Assembly (NCBI GenBank): GCA_904066235.2
Contig: CAJFCV020000002.1
Coordinates: forward strand, 5,580,001-5,644,000
Length of the DNA: 64,000 nt
Origin: Bursaphelenchus xylophilus
Taxonomy: Eukaryota; Nematoda; Chromadorea; Rhabditida; Aphelenchoididae
Direction of reading: 5' to 3'
The translations under genes were made by a program, and so were the position numbers. The notes beneath the pieces were generated by a model that saw only the letters and a list, made by a program, of their open reading frames with translations, had not been told where the DNA came from and ran no database searches. Positions 49,016 through 61,600 of this stretch are shown here, in pieces. Positions within the stretch are counted from its first letter, which is position 1; the number at the start of each line of letters is the position of its first letter.

Positions 49016-49334
49016 TCAGATTCCGTGTTGTTCCCTCAGCTTCCGCGACTCCTCGAATGCCATTTGTTCCCTGAGGAGTTTCTCATATTGTTCTCGACGT
49101 CGCTGCTCACCTAATTCTTCTTTCCATTTCCGAGCCCGTTCTTCTGATTCTTCATTATAAGGGATTTGGTAACCTTTCATCTAAACATGGAGAGAAAACA
49201 TGAGTCACCGGGGAGAAAGTCAAGAAACCTACAAAAAAAGAGAAGACGCCAGTTTGGTTGAAGGCCCAAAACGCCGCCACAGGGAAACCGACCAGAATCA
49301 TGAATCGGCCAGCCTCCAATTTCCATCCGCCCAT
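49016..49334 (-). CDS. PET100: PET100-like cytochrome c oxidase assembly factor
   Basis: Small mitochondrial inner-membrane protein. Two exons: MGGWKLEAGRFMILVGFPVA and AFWAFNQTG (N-terminal helix), then MKGYQIPYNEESEERARKWK and a charged helix ending KLREQHGI. Human PET100 has the same plan (MGVKLEIFRM, TM with FPVAMFW, then a charged coiled helix). The start at 49334 is preferred over an in-frame ATG at 49370 because an acceptor CATTCAG ends 9 bases before it and homology begins there. About 90 aa. It sits between mog-4 and the nucleoredoxin-like gene with spacers of about 180 and 148 bp. Confidence 0.8.
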
Positions 49335-49513
49335 TATGTGTGGCTGAATGTTATAGCAGTTATAATCCATTAGAATGTGACTAATACCAGTTCAAGGAAA
49401 CATAACAAAAAGAAAAAAAACAACCCAAAACGGAAAACAAAAATAGTCATCATTTTTAGGGAAATATAACCCAGTCATATTACACATACAATAAGATAAG
49501 AAAATAGTTTATT

Positions 49514-52500
49514 TCAATCCCGTTCAAGATCATTTTTGGATTTCCCCATAGACTTTGGCATCTTTTTCTTCGCCATTTCGTCCAGATGGAAAGTCTTGTA
49601 ATAATGAGGAGCAACTTCATTAATCCACGATGATTCAACCTCAATTACTTCCCGCATATATTCTTTGGTTGTAGCCATCAATTGATGATATATTACCCAC
49701 CTCGGCCTGTCTTCAAAAAGTGATGAATGTGGATGTATTTGTACTGTATGTCTATTTCGGACTGTTTTGTAGGCTCCCGTTTTATCCAAGGCCGCGATGT
49801 TGTAAAAGAATCCCGAAGCAATCGCCTTCCTGATCGGTGTTGGGTCATCGTTTGATGTCTGAAAGAAATACCATAAACTGAACCAATGTTAACAATATTC
49901 CCCTAAAACATTTTCCTACCAAAGCTATTTCAACCTTTTCCAACAAGGCCTCCAGCTGATCTCTGATATCCCTCGCTCTTTTCAGCGTCCTGTACTGAAC
50001 AAAATTGTCGACACACCATTGCACAGAGTAATTGGCCTCCTTCCATCTCTCGTATACATGGAGAAGAGTAATATGGTCCCCAGCCGGTGACCAGAATCCC
50101 TTTCTTGCTGTATCTGCATGAATAATCTGGTTCTTTGGTCGATAGAAGATGGCCGCATTCACTGATAACATTGACGCAATACTGATGATCTCCGAAGTGC
50201 ATCCGTATTTCTCGGCCATTACAATCATCTTAGACATGGCTGGATCACATGGAAACTCGGCCATTCGTCGTCCCAATTTAGTCAAAATTCCTTTGTGATT
50301 CAAAGCGCCAAGGGCAAACAGATGTTCCAGTGCGGCGGCTACTGTCTCATTAGGAGGTGGATCCAGATAGTCAAAGTGGACAACATCATCAATACCCAAG
50401 GTTAATAACATTAAAATTACATTTGCTAGATTTGTTCGTTGGATCTCGGGTATTGGTTGATCATCCAATTCATTCTTGTAGGCATGCGGTGTGTACAGTC
50501 GGAAGCACTTTCCAGGGCCCGTTCTTCCAGCTCGGCCTGCTCTTTGATTGGCAGCCGCTTTGGATACTGTAACGATCTGAAGATGCTCGACTCCACTTCG
50601 AGAGTCATACGAATTCTGTTTGACAAACCCAGGGTCAATGACATAAGAGATTCCGTCGATTGTAACAGACGTTTCAGCGATGTTTGTAGCCAACACCACC
50701 TTTCGGGCATCTGATGGAGTAGGTTCAAATATTTTCTGCTGAAGTTCTGATGGGAGATTCGCATAGACTGGTACCACAATTAATTGTTTTATCCTCTTTC
50801 CAAGATGCTTTATCCTTTCATTCAAGGCCTCTTCCATTGATTCGATTTCTTCTTGACCCGTTAAGAACACCAAAATATCTCCAGGAAGACCTTGAGTTAA
50901 GTGAATTTGAAGAACCGTGGTTTCGGCCGCTTTCAATGGATCAGCCTCTGGTGCTTTGGTGTAGAAAATGTCCACAGGGAATCTTCTGCCAGGAATTTTG
51001 AAAATATTGGCATCATCGAAGAACTGAGAGAATTTGTCGGCATCCAGAGTGGCCGAGGAAATCAGAAGTTTGAGGTCGGGACGGAATTTCGCAATATCCT
51101 TGACCAATCCAAAGAGAATATCGGTGTGCAATGTTCTTTCATGAGCTTCGTCAATCATCATCACACTGTAAGTCCCCAAGTCTGGCTCGTTGAGAAGTTC
51201 TCGGAGGAGCATTCCATCTGTCATGTACTTGATTCTGGTCTTCTCGGACGTGCAGTCTTCGAAACGGATAGTGTATCCAACTTCATGTCCCAACTTTGTG
51301 CCCACTTCTTCAGCCACACGTGTTGCAACACTCATAGCGGCAACCCTTCTCGGTTGTGTGCATCCAATTCGTTTCCCATCCTTACAGTAACCCTGAAACA
51401 TAATCATTAAGTTGGGAAATCGCATCGAATACCTACCGCTTCATATAAATATTGTGGAAGTTGCGTGGTTTTACCAGACCCAGTCTCAGCAACCACAATC
51501 AGAACTTGGTTATCAGCAACTGCTTCGAGGAATTCATCCCTGAATGAGTAGACTGGCAATGTTTTCCGAGTCTCTGCCAACGACAATTTCTTTTTCTCTA
51601 ACGCCGAAAGCACCGGCTTCTTCTCCTCATTTTCGCCACTCATTGTAACGGCTTCTGTGAAGTCCACCTTAAGATCTTCCAGCAGAATATCCAATTCATC
51701 CGCTTTCTAAAAACAAGGTATACTAAAAAAAGCTTCTTAACTTACCCTATCTTTAGCCCCAAGTTTAAACATCGCAGAGTGTAGCTGTTCTTCTTCCCAT
51801 CGACGAGCATCTCCCATTCTTCTCTCCTCTTCTTCAGGTTCATCAATAATCTTTTTTGAGGCATCTGGAAGGTGATATCTTTTCTGCTTGACAATCTTCC
51901 CAGCATCTTCAAATTGATCAGCAAATTTAAGAACAGTCTTCTTGTACTCGAGTTCATTCCGTTCTCTTTCCGTTAACTCTTCCTCGTTAAAGTATTTCTC
52001 GGTCTCCTCAATGTATCTTCTGGTCTCATATAATTTATCTTCCTTTCTTTTGGGCAGATACTTCTTCCTACTCTCCTCTCTCATCTTCTTAACAATCTCT
52101 CTCTGATCCTTAGCTGTTCCAGACAAAACATTCAATCTCTTCTGAGCTTCTTCGCGCTCCTTGGCATCTCTGAAGGACATTACCTTCTTCTGACTGAGAT
52201 TATTTCGAAGCCGGATTCGCTGATCTAGAGCGTCTCTTTCTCTAATATCATCTTCTTCTTCCTTCTCAATAATATCAAGCTCTTCATATCCAGTTGTTTC
52301 TTTCACCGAAGATGCTTGTGGTAGCTAAAATGTGATTTCAAAGAAAGCTGTAACACCTACGTCTTGGTCATCATCACTCTCACTGTGTTTCCTCTTTCTC
52401 ATATGCTTCTTTGACACCGATTTACTCTTCTTGATTGTAACCACTTGATCATCGCTGTCGGAATCGTCGATCACCTTTGCGGTCTTGTTATATCTCTTCA

Positions 52501-52567
52501 GAAGCGCGGCTGCATCGTTCTTCAAAATAAAAAAATTAAAGCTTGCAAAATTAACACTTACCGGCAT
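49514..52567 (-). CDS. mog-4: DEAH-box pre-mRNA splicing helicase MOG-4 (DHX16/Prp2)
   Basis: Nuclear RNA helicase that activates the spliceosome before the first step; C. elegans mog-4 also acts in the sperm/oocyte switch. The first exon is only ATG CCG, after an acceptor TGTTATAG. Next come an acidic/basic N-terminus ([10 protein letters not shown]) and a helical DHX16-specific region ([40 protein letters not shown]). Helicase motifs: [10 protein letters not shown] (51490), Ia [18 protein letters not shown] (51145), [47 protein letters not shown]. The HA2 and OB domains follow, and the last exon ends [13 protein letters not shown]16 rather than Prp16/22 because no S1 or RS domain is present and the N-terminal block matches. 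All catalytic residues intact. Confidence 0.95.
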
Positions 52568-52804
52568 TTTAAACGGTAACTATAACAAAGCAACAAAAAT
52601 TATAACAATAGTAACATTACGCGTAACTACGACGAACAAAAAATGTTTTTCTGTCTTCTTGCCGTATAAAATGTCAAATGCAAACTGCGTTCTTTGCAGG
52701 GCGCAAGACGGAATAAAATAAATAATTGTTTTCCAGCGCTAAAAAGTCTTATGATTAGTATACTAGTAAGTACTGATTTGATGTGACCAGTCTAGAAAGT
52801 CAGA
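52568..52804. promoter_or_regulatory. Divergent promoter mog-4 / vps-15
   Basis: 237 bp between two divergent starts, both with acceptor-like AG sites upstream of the ATG. Presumed bidirectional promoter; no defined motif. Confidence 0.45.
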
Positions 52805-55800
52805 ATGGGGAACGTCCAGAATTCTTCTATTGTAAATCAAATCCTCCCTTTGGATGCCTATTTATTGGATGTCCCTGAACTTTCGTTTATAAAAGGTCTG
52901 GGTACAACAAGATTTATGAAAACAGGACTGGCACAACATCGAGATGGTTGGATTGTATTCAAATTATTTGTGTATGATGCGCAATTAATGGATATAGATA
53001 ACTACATAGACTTGGTGAAACAATTAAGGAGAAAATCGAAAGAATTGTCGAACATATTGCCTTTCACCAAAGTTAGCGTAAGTCTTACTTCGTACTAAAG
53101 TTTACTGTTTTTTTAGACAAGAGAGCGTTTTGTCATTCTCCATCGTCCATTTCGCATGTTCACCTTGTATGAGCGACTAAGTACGCGACCATTTTTATTG
53201 CATGTGGAGAAGTTATGGATGACTTTCCAATTGTTGAAGGTTCTGGGACAATTGAGGATATCGATGATTTGTCACGGCGATATTAAATCGCATAATATCG
53301 TCCTTTCGAGCTCCAATTGGCTTGAATTAACTGATTTCGCACCATTTAAACCATCTTTTGTCCCTTATGTAAGTTAAAAGTACTATAAGTGAAAAACATG
53401 ATAAATCTCAATGACAGTAGTGTTATTTCAGGACAATCCATCCTCGTTTACTTATTTCTTTGATACAAGTAGGAGGCGGACTTGTTATCTAGCACCAGAA
53501 AGATTCAAAAGAGCGGAAGATCTTGCCTATTGCTCTAAGAGTATAAGTGATATCACTTGCATATCCGAGGGTCTGACTCACGAAATGGACATCTTTGCCA
53601 TGGGATGTGTTCTCGTTGAATTGCTAACTGATGGAAGATACGTTGCGTTTAATTTATCTCAAGCCATTGATTACACAAGATTTGATGAACATGTGACAAA
53701 GGATTATTTGGACAAGTTGTTAACCGTATGTCCGCCTGAATTTGGAAATCTATTGAGGACAATGCTTCATCGTGAACCCGAAAAGCGGCGAAAGGAATTT
53801 GAGAAGGTATCTTAAAGTATTTCGTATAACTTGTCCTTAGTTGGCTCCATGTTCGTCGGATTTATTCCCTCCTCTCTTCGAATCGTACTTATACAATTAC
53901 TTCAAGGATCTCATTCAAATGAGAGATCCCGATCAGATTATTATCAAGTAAGTACATTGTTTTATACGCCATTTTTGTTTAGATTATTTGTGGAGTATCC
54001 AAATTACAAACCCAAACTAGAGGAGGATGAACATAATTGTGTAGTTTTAATTATTGGAATGATCACCGCCAATATCCGGGCATGTAAATGTATGAGCACG
54101 AAGATGGACGCTATTCATCTTCTCAAAAAATTATGCGATTTGACGGATGCTGAGGTCATAACAGACAGGATCATCCCATATCTGGTAATGTAAAGATTAA
54201 AAAATATTTTTTTATTTTTTAGGTTTACTGCTTGGCGGATATTTACCCTCAAGTGCGCGGAGAGGCTGTATACATTATAACTGATATTCTGGAGGGCCTA
54301 AATGATATTCCGCAGGATGAAAGCCGACTTCTCGTGGATTATATCTTCCCTCGAATGGTTTGTTAATTCACTTAAATATATGTCTCGGTCTTTAGAAACA
54401 ATTGACAGAGGACAAAGCAGATTACGTCAAAATGGCTCTAGCTTCCTGTCTTGGCCGTTTGTCAACAATTTCTCTCAAATTTTTTGATGAATCAGTATCC
54501 AAACTAACCCAAGAAGCTAAGTTAATTTCCGACCAGGATCGCGAATCTCGAAAGGAAGCAGTCGATTCCTTTGCCCGAACGGAGAGAATAGCCCTTCAGG
54601 AAGCCGTCAGTCGTATTTTTGTGAATCTCAGCGATTCTTCAAACACAGTTAAGCAGTGTCTTTTTGACAAGGCCAATCTTAACTTGCTCTGTTCCTTTTT
54701 TGGATGTAGCAAATGTAAGTTTCCAGGATTGCCCACATTGATATAATCTATGTAGCTGTTGATGCGGATGTTTTAATGCATATGATTGCTCTGTTGAATG
54801 ACAAGTATGATTGGCAATTGAGGGCGGCCTTCTTTAAGAGTTGTTCAACGGTCGCCAAGCACTCAGAGCCTATTCAGAATTCTACCCTGATTCCATTCAT
54901 CCAACAAGTAATGTGTTCTTGCGGTTTTTTCTTATTAATTTCTAGGGACTAAAAGATACGGAGGAGTTTGTGATTTATGAAACGCTCAAATCTCTATACT
55001 TTTTATGCGATGATAATAAGTTGGAGAAATCTGTGATTGTCAAAATTATGAGAGAAGTCTGCCCTTTCCTCGTTCATCCGGTAAGTGTTATTGTTTTTAT
55101 CGTAAAATTTTAGAATAAATGGCTCCGAATCCAAGTGATCAACCTCCTGTCAGTCCTCGATGCCAGTTTCCCTTTGGCTGACATGTATTGTAAATTGATG
55201 CCTCTGGTCAAAAAATATCTCAGAGAAAATTTGATTCGATTGAATGAGAGGTCCGTGGTTGCATCATGTTTAGTTAAGCCAATTTCACGGCAGATCTGGG
55301 ATTTTGTGACTAGTAAGTGGATATTATTCGGGATAGTAGACGAATGTTTGTAGGTTTGGATAATATTCCCGAATTTATAAAGGAATTGAATGATAGAAGA
55401 ACCCTTGATAAACTCGGTGGAGGACGCGCTTCAATGTTTTCGGCAGGATCTCCTTCTCAAGATGATAAGAACGTTATGAATTCAATGGATTTACTCATTA
55501 AAAAGTTGACTAATCTCGGACTGACGGACGATGTGGAAGAGCAATTGCTCTCGTTCAAATCGGTGTTTAATAAATGGGATCAGACCAAAAAAAGGTATTT
55601 TTGATTTTTTGGACAATAGGGTACCGTTTTTAGGGATCCAAAAATGTGCAAGGCTTCTTCAAAGATAAGACTTCGAGACCTGAATGGGGTTAAGCCAAGG
55701 ATATTCGACCTTGAAGATGGAGTCCACAAATTGAATTCTCGGGTATGTTGTGTTTAGTTATTGTCAATAAAGTTTGTATTTCAGAGTATAGGCCAATTAG

Positions 55801-57649
55801 TATATGTTGGACAGGGTGTGGTGTTGACCGAGGATGACGACCTCCAACTTGATCTTCAGGACAAAGATAGGGGTATGCATGCTTTGATTTGATTATTGCA
55901 GTTACTATCAATGCTTATGGATTTGATGTTTTTAGTTGGTGGTTCCAAAGTACATTTAATCGAAGCCCTCGATCACAAAAGAACAAGATACATGGAGCAG
56001 AAAAGAGTTATAAGCACGAAGTTGACAACAAAGGTTAGGGATAAAAACGATGCCCGTGAAATCCCGGTGCAAAAAGGGCATGTGTTGCATAATACCCCGC
56101 AAACTATAAATGCGATGGCCCAGGCGATGCATTCTGTGAGAGCTGACAGTCCTTCGGGGAGAAGGCCAGAACTCAGACTTCTGGCCAATCTTCATGAACA
56201 CTCGAAAACTGTGTTAAAGTACGTATTACCTTTTCAAATGGATGTAAATATGGTTGTAGTCTATATATTTATGTTACGGATAATGATTGAGTAATTTAAG
56301 GTTGGCCGCCCATCCACATAAAGATATCTTTGCCAGTTGTTCTTCAGATAATACGGTTAAGTTATGGTCAGCCAGACAGTTCCATATGCAAGCCACTCCG
56401 GCCATTGTTTCAACAGAGACACTTAACAATGGTAAATAAATGAAAAACTATTTTATAGTTTAATTTATTTTGTAATTCTTTCAGGTAATGGCATCAGATC
56501 GATTCACTTTATGCGAGACAGTAATGCCCATTTAATAACGGGATCTTCAAATTGCGAATTATCCGTCTACGACACATCACAAGTCAGGCTTCTCAGATGT
56601 TCGGTATTGGATCAAGAACAAGAAGGCCAGATTGTTGAAGTTTATGGGTCTGATAATTTGGCCTTTGCACTCACACATCACAGTTCTGTACATTGTTTCG
56701 ACTTGAGGTAAACAGACGCATTACATAGATCATGTAGATTTTAGAACATCCAAAAATGTTCGAGATAAGATTACATTGGAGTCTTTGTATTCGAAAAAGG
56801 CCAGAAATAGCTGTGGTCTGATCACTGGCTTTACTGTAGATCCAAATTATGGACATTGGATGCTTTTGACAGCGAGTTCCTCGACAACCAGCAATATTGT
56901 TCTTTGGGATTTGAGGTTTGTTTTGTTTTAGTTTTTTTTTTATTTGACGGTGAATTGCGTATATGGAATACTTTCAGGTTTGGCGGCCTTGAAGTAGCGA
57001 GTTGGTCCCATCCCTCTCAGCACGCGACACCTTTCAGAAGTTGGCCATATGTTTCATCCACAGACAGCCAATCCTACTGTAGTCAAGTAATCACAAACTC
57101 GGCGAAGGATGGTGAGCTTTCTGTTTGGGAATTGGCTACAAAGGATCGAACAGAAGTCTTTTGGCCTAGCCCCACGCAACCATTCTCTTATTCGGTAGGC
57201 AGATTTTTTCGGTCTGCATAAGGGCTTCTTTTCAGACCGATTTAAGTACTACAGCAGTTGTATCGTGCCCACAATTAGATGGTATCTTTACTGGAGATTC
57301 GGAAGGAAGTCTGAGATATTGGAATAGCGGCGGATGTCCCAAGTCTTCCAATTATTTGTGCGGTCCGTACAGAAAACTGATAGATGCCTGGATGCCCTCA
57401 TCCAAATCAAATGAACGGAAAGCACCTTCCAGATACGAGTATTCGTACATTGACATGCCCAATATGAACCCCAGAGTTCAAGTTGAGAATCGAGTAAGCG
57501 GAGCCTATATGGAGTCGGAGTTCTTGTCCTCAACTCAGGTCAGTGAGTGTCATAGGGATGCGATTACTGATCTGGTGGCCGTTGGATCAGATCAATTGGT
57601 TTCATCAGGCCAAGACGGTGTTATCAAGGTCTGGAAGACCGTGGTTTGA
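52805..57649 (+). CDS. vps-15: VPS15 (PIK3R4), regulatory pseudokinase-like subunit of the class III PI3-kinase
   Basis: Membrane-anchored scaffold for VPS34 in autophagy and endosomal traffic. The start MGNVQNSS gives a Gly2 myristoylation signal. The kinase domain spans roughly 52880-53830: GLGTTRFMKTGLAQHRDGW, CHGDIKSHNIVLSS (HGDIK instead of HRDLK), LTDFAPFKPS (DFA, family-typical), then DTSRRRTCYLAPERFKRAED. HEAT-like helical repeats occupy about 53850-55350 (VKMALASCLGRLSTISLKFF, LQEAVSRIFVNLSD). A linker with KVHLIEALDHKRTRYMEQ follows. WD40 repeats run from about 56200 to the end (AAHPHKDIFASCSSDNTVKL, LVSSGQDGVIKVWKTVV). Over 15 short exons. The order kinase-HEAT-WD40 is unique to VPS15. 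Confidence 0.96.
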
Positions 57650-58608
57650 ATGCCTTTTGTACAAAGTTATATCATTATTTTCTCTTGTCATACTTTCCGG
57701 GTATTTTGTACATAAATTAGAAACTATCAGTTTGAGTTTTGACTTCCAGGTATGCATGGATATAAAGATAAATAATGTTAAATGTTGCGTCAGTTCAATG
57801 TAAATGATAATGTCCTAAAATGGTAATCTCAAAATGTTCACTCAACCCATTGATCGAGACAACATTTTCATCAGTTGAAGAAGAAGAAGAGTAATTATTA
57901 CAACGTGTCGTTCGGTTCCTTCAGGCCATCCCCTTTGGGTAATATCCACGAAGGCCGTCAAGACCATTTTTTCAACGCCTTCCAATTATCTGACCTCTAG
58001 GTCTGACGTGATCTATCGATTGATGCGCAGTTTGATTGAATGATTAGACGATTAATTCGAATTAAATTTTTTTATCCGAACCGCTTTACATTGTTTTATT
58101 CAACAAAGTCGCTCACGAATGATAGCGAAACTTTTTTAAATTTTATGCATTGATCGCATTCCAGTTGAAAGTTCAGATTAATGTCCGGTATCAATGTGGG
58201 TGTTGTCCTTAATCAGACGGCAAAAAATTTGATTACTTTTTATGGCTAAATAATCATTAGCTGTAATTGATCAGTAAAACTTTTTATGTGTTATTGTAAG
58301 AGTCCATCTTTTATTTCTTGTGTGATTTCAGTTTTGAATGTCATCATTACTATCTACACAATATAGTTTTCTTTAATTCTACTTTTATCTCGTTTATCAC
58401 TTTGTATCAAAGGTTAAGCTCTTATAGTTATAGTATATCCTTTATAATTTATTCAAGTCTGGTTTGCGTGAAAGGGCGATGGGGTCAGCGACGATTATGG
58501 GCGACCGAACGTAGCAAAGCCTCATAAATAATCGAATTCGCCACTCTGAACTCGTATTTCCTAGATTTAGTAAATCTCACAAGCCCTGGAGTTAAGTCAT
58601 CGGATCTA
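57650..58608. other. 959 bp intergenic region, vps-15 / bestrophin
   Basis: A/T-rich. It holds the vps-15 3' end and presumably the bestrophin promoter. No repeat, RNA gene or coding exon recognised. Confidence 0.45.
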
Positions 58609-61600
58609 ATGACCGTTACATATTCGTTGGATGTCGCTTCGTCGACGTTTTGTGGATTTCATCGCCTTTTATTTCGATGGAAGGGATCAATTTGGAAGTC
58701 AATATGGCCGGAATTATTAATCTGGCTGTTGGCTTACTTCCTGATTAGCTTCTCTTATCGCTTTGCGATGTCAAAAGAGCAACAGCAGTAAGTAAATAAT
58801 GTAAATCACCAAGTTAAAGGGTGTTTGAAGAGCTCTCCACATTCTTCAACACCTACAGTGAATACATTCCCATCACATTTCTACTCGGCTTTTATGTTTC
58901 CTGTGTATTTAATAGATGGGCTGAAGTCTTCAACAATCTCGGATGGATAGATTCGTAAGTAATTGTATTGAAATTAACCCCTAATTTAGTCCATCATTAC
59001 TAATCCAAACTTATGTAAAAGGAACAGATGAAATGGCCCGACGAACTCGTAGAAACTTGGTTAGATATCTAGTTTTAACTCAAGCCATGGTATTCAGAGA
59101 TGTCTCAACTTGCGTTAAGAAAAGATTTCCGACCATGGATCATTTGGTGACGGCCGGGATAATGACAGAAAATGAATTGAGGGAATTCGATTCGATTAAG
59201 TCACCGCATATAAAATACTGGTAAGTAATCTTCATTTCAATACATGGCACTGTTAGTTATTTTATATTGTTGTAAAATAATTTTATTGTAAAATAAAAAT
59301 TTTCAAAGGCTTCCAATGCAGTGGGCGTTTTCGTTGGTCCGAAAGGCCAGGGATGTCAAAATGATAGAAAGCGACTACATCTACGTTGATCTTCTTGAGG
59401 TAATGTCCTTTATTCGCAAATAAAATCACCATTTCAGAAATTCAGGCAGTATCGTATCCAAGTTCTCCAATTAACCCTATATGACTGGGTCCCGATCCCT
59501 TTGGTAAGTTATGACAATACAGGGTGGCCCAAAAAAATGGAAACTCATATTTAAAGCTATATTTCGGTTCACTCCCTAAATTTTGCCAAAGTAATCATCG
59601 ATATCATTACCATGCAACATTGTTAATAACATGTTCGGCCAGTTGCGAAATATCTGCCGTTCGCGGCAATATAGAGCGCCAAACGTGACTGAAAATTTTG
59701 GGCGATACGCCGCAGCTTTTTTTCGAGAAATCGGTCGCGTTCTTGGCGCAGCGATTATATAGCGGTCCCAAACTTTTCTGGCATATAGTACAGGCGTTCG
59801 CCTCTAACTGGAAAAAAAATTTGGTTTATACGATCCAGATCCGGCGAGTAGGCGGCAATTTTGCAGACGTAGCAAAATCAGCCGATTTTTGTCCCCGTGC
59901 ACTTTTTGCTTTCTCGGCCGGGGTTGAATCCTGCGAGAACGTTAAATTTTCATCCACACATTGCTACTAAGCCCACGGAAGCACCACTACCTCCAGAATA
60001 CCGATAGTAGACGTTTCGGTTGAGTTTGACATCTTTAACCACGAAAACCGGGGATATCTTGCCTCTGGCGCAAAATTTTGCCCCAGGCCATGACGGAAGA
60101 GGTTTTGACAGGGTTCAAAGATGTTGGATGCTTGATGACGCTCAACAGCCTAATTACTGCCATTCTGGCGTTTGTGCACCTTCTCAATGTTGAGCTATGT
60201 TTCATCCATGAAGAGGATCTCCTCTGATTCCCGAAGCAGCGGCGTGGCGCCTGATGTTTTGACCTCTTTTGAGCCGTACTAACTTGTGGTCTTCCGTAGG
60301 GCGGTGAACTTTTTGGAGCCTGTAAGGCTTGAGCTGCTGTACATTTTTGGCCATTTGGCAGATAGTTGTTCTGTTGATTACGGTCTCTCCGGCAATCTTT
60401 TTCATGGACACCATCAGATTTCGCTTCACTCGCTTTTTGATGATCTCAAGGTTGGCAGAAGCTTTCAAGGTGCACTTTTTTCGACTTCCCGAACGCGTAC
60501 CATTGCGGACTATTACGTTGAGTTGTTTGGTGGCTTTTGGCATAACAGTTTTTGCTCCACCGAGTAATTTATCAACCTCACACGGTCCTTTTTCTTGCCG
60601 AAACAGGTTGGAAATCGAGGTCCCTTTGTTTGACATTCATAAAAAACATGTTAACCAAGCGATATGGGCATGAAAATAAAACACCTAGGGCTAAAAAATA
60701 CGGAGAATTTAACAGTGAAAAAATTATTTGGCTGCACCTCAAGGTTTTCGCGGCAGGACCCATGGAAAAAAGTTTCCATTTTTTTGGGCCACCCTGTAAT
60801 TCAGTTATTCTTTAGGTCTACACTCAAGTAGTTCACATCGCTGTAAGGGCCTATTTCTTGATCGCATTAATGGGAAGACAATATTTACTCAATAAAGATG
60901 CGGTAAATATAAGCTACAGTAATATAGTTTAAATACAGATCGATCTATTTGTTCCCGTAATGACAATCTTCCAATTTTTGTTTTTTATCGGATGGATGAA
61001 AGTGGCTGAAGTATTGCTTAATCCTTTGGGTAAGACTAATGTAAAATGAGAAACTCAAATTCTTTATAATAGGGGAGGACGACGATGACTTTGAAACTAA
61101 TTGGGTAAGTCTTTGCGTAATTTGGACCGAGCTATCTTCATAACCTGGGAACTTTTCCGTAATCGCATATTTCTTTAGGTATTGGATCGTAATCTCCAAG
61201 TCGGTCTTTCGATAGTCGATGATGGCTATGGAAAAGTCCCAGCCCTTGAAAGAGACGTCTTCTGGGAAGATATGGTCCCTCAACCATTATACACTGCCGA
61301 GAGCGCCCAACGCCCTCACAATCCGATGATAGGATCCTGCAATGATCTTATCAGTGTTACAGAAGACGCCCTTCTAGTGAAGCCAAGAAGAAGATTAATG
61401 TCTACAGTAGCTATGACACCTGATCCCAGGGAAAAAGAGAGTCATGGAGATGTTGATGAAGATGGACAACTAATTGTCCCTGTTAGACAGAATAATCCTC
61501 TAAGGCGAAGTTTACGGTAAGAGCAGGATACAGTAAGATAACGGCAAAACAGGTTTTCTGACAGTGGATCCAAGGCCGAGACTACTACCAAGAAGGTTCT

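Larger units (their letters stand above)
59520..60796 (-). mobile_element. Mariner (Tc1/mariner) transposon, inactive
   Basis: 1,277 bp element inside a bestrophin intron. The ends are inverted repeats beginning CAGGGTGGCCC and ending TGGAAACT, 26 and 25 bp, differing by one A in the run. Both ends are flanked by TA (59518-59519 and 60797-60798), the target duplication of this superfamily. It carries a broken transposase on the minus strand. Insertion is wholly intronic, so the host gene is probably still expressed. Confidence 0.93.

Noticed and set aside
60286..60815. Plus-strand frames inside the mariner element
   Set aside because: Shadows of the transposase on the opposite strand.
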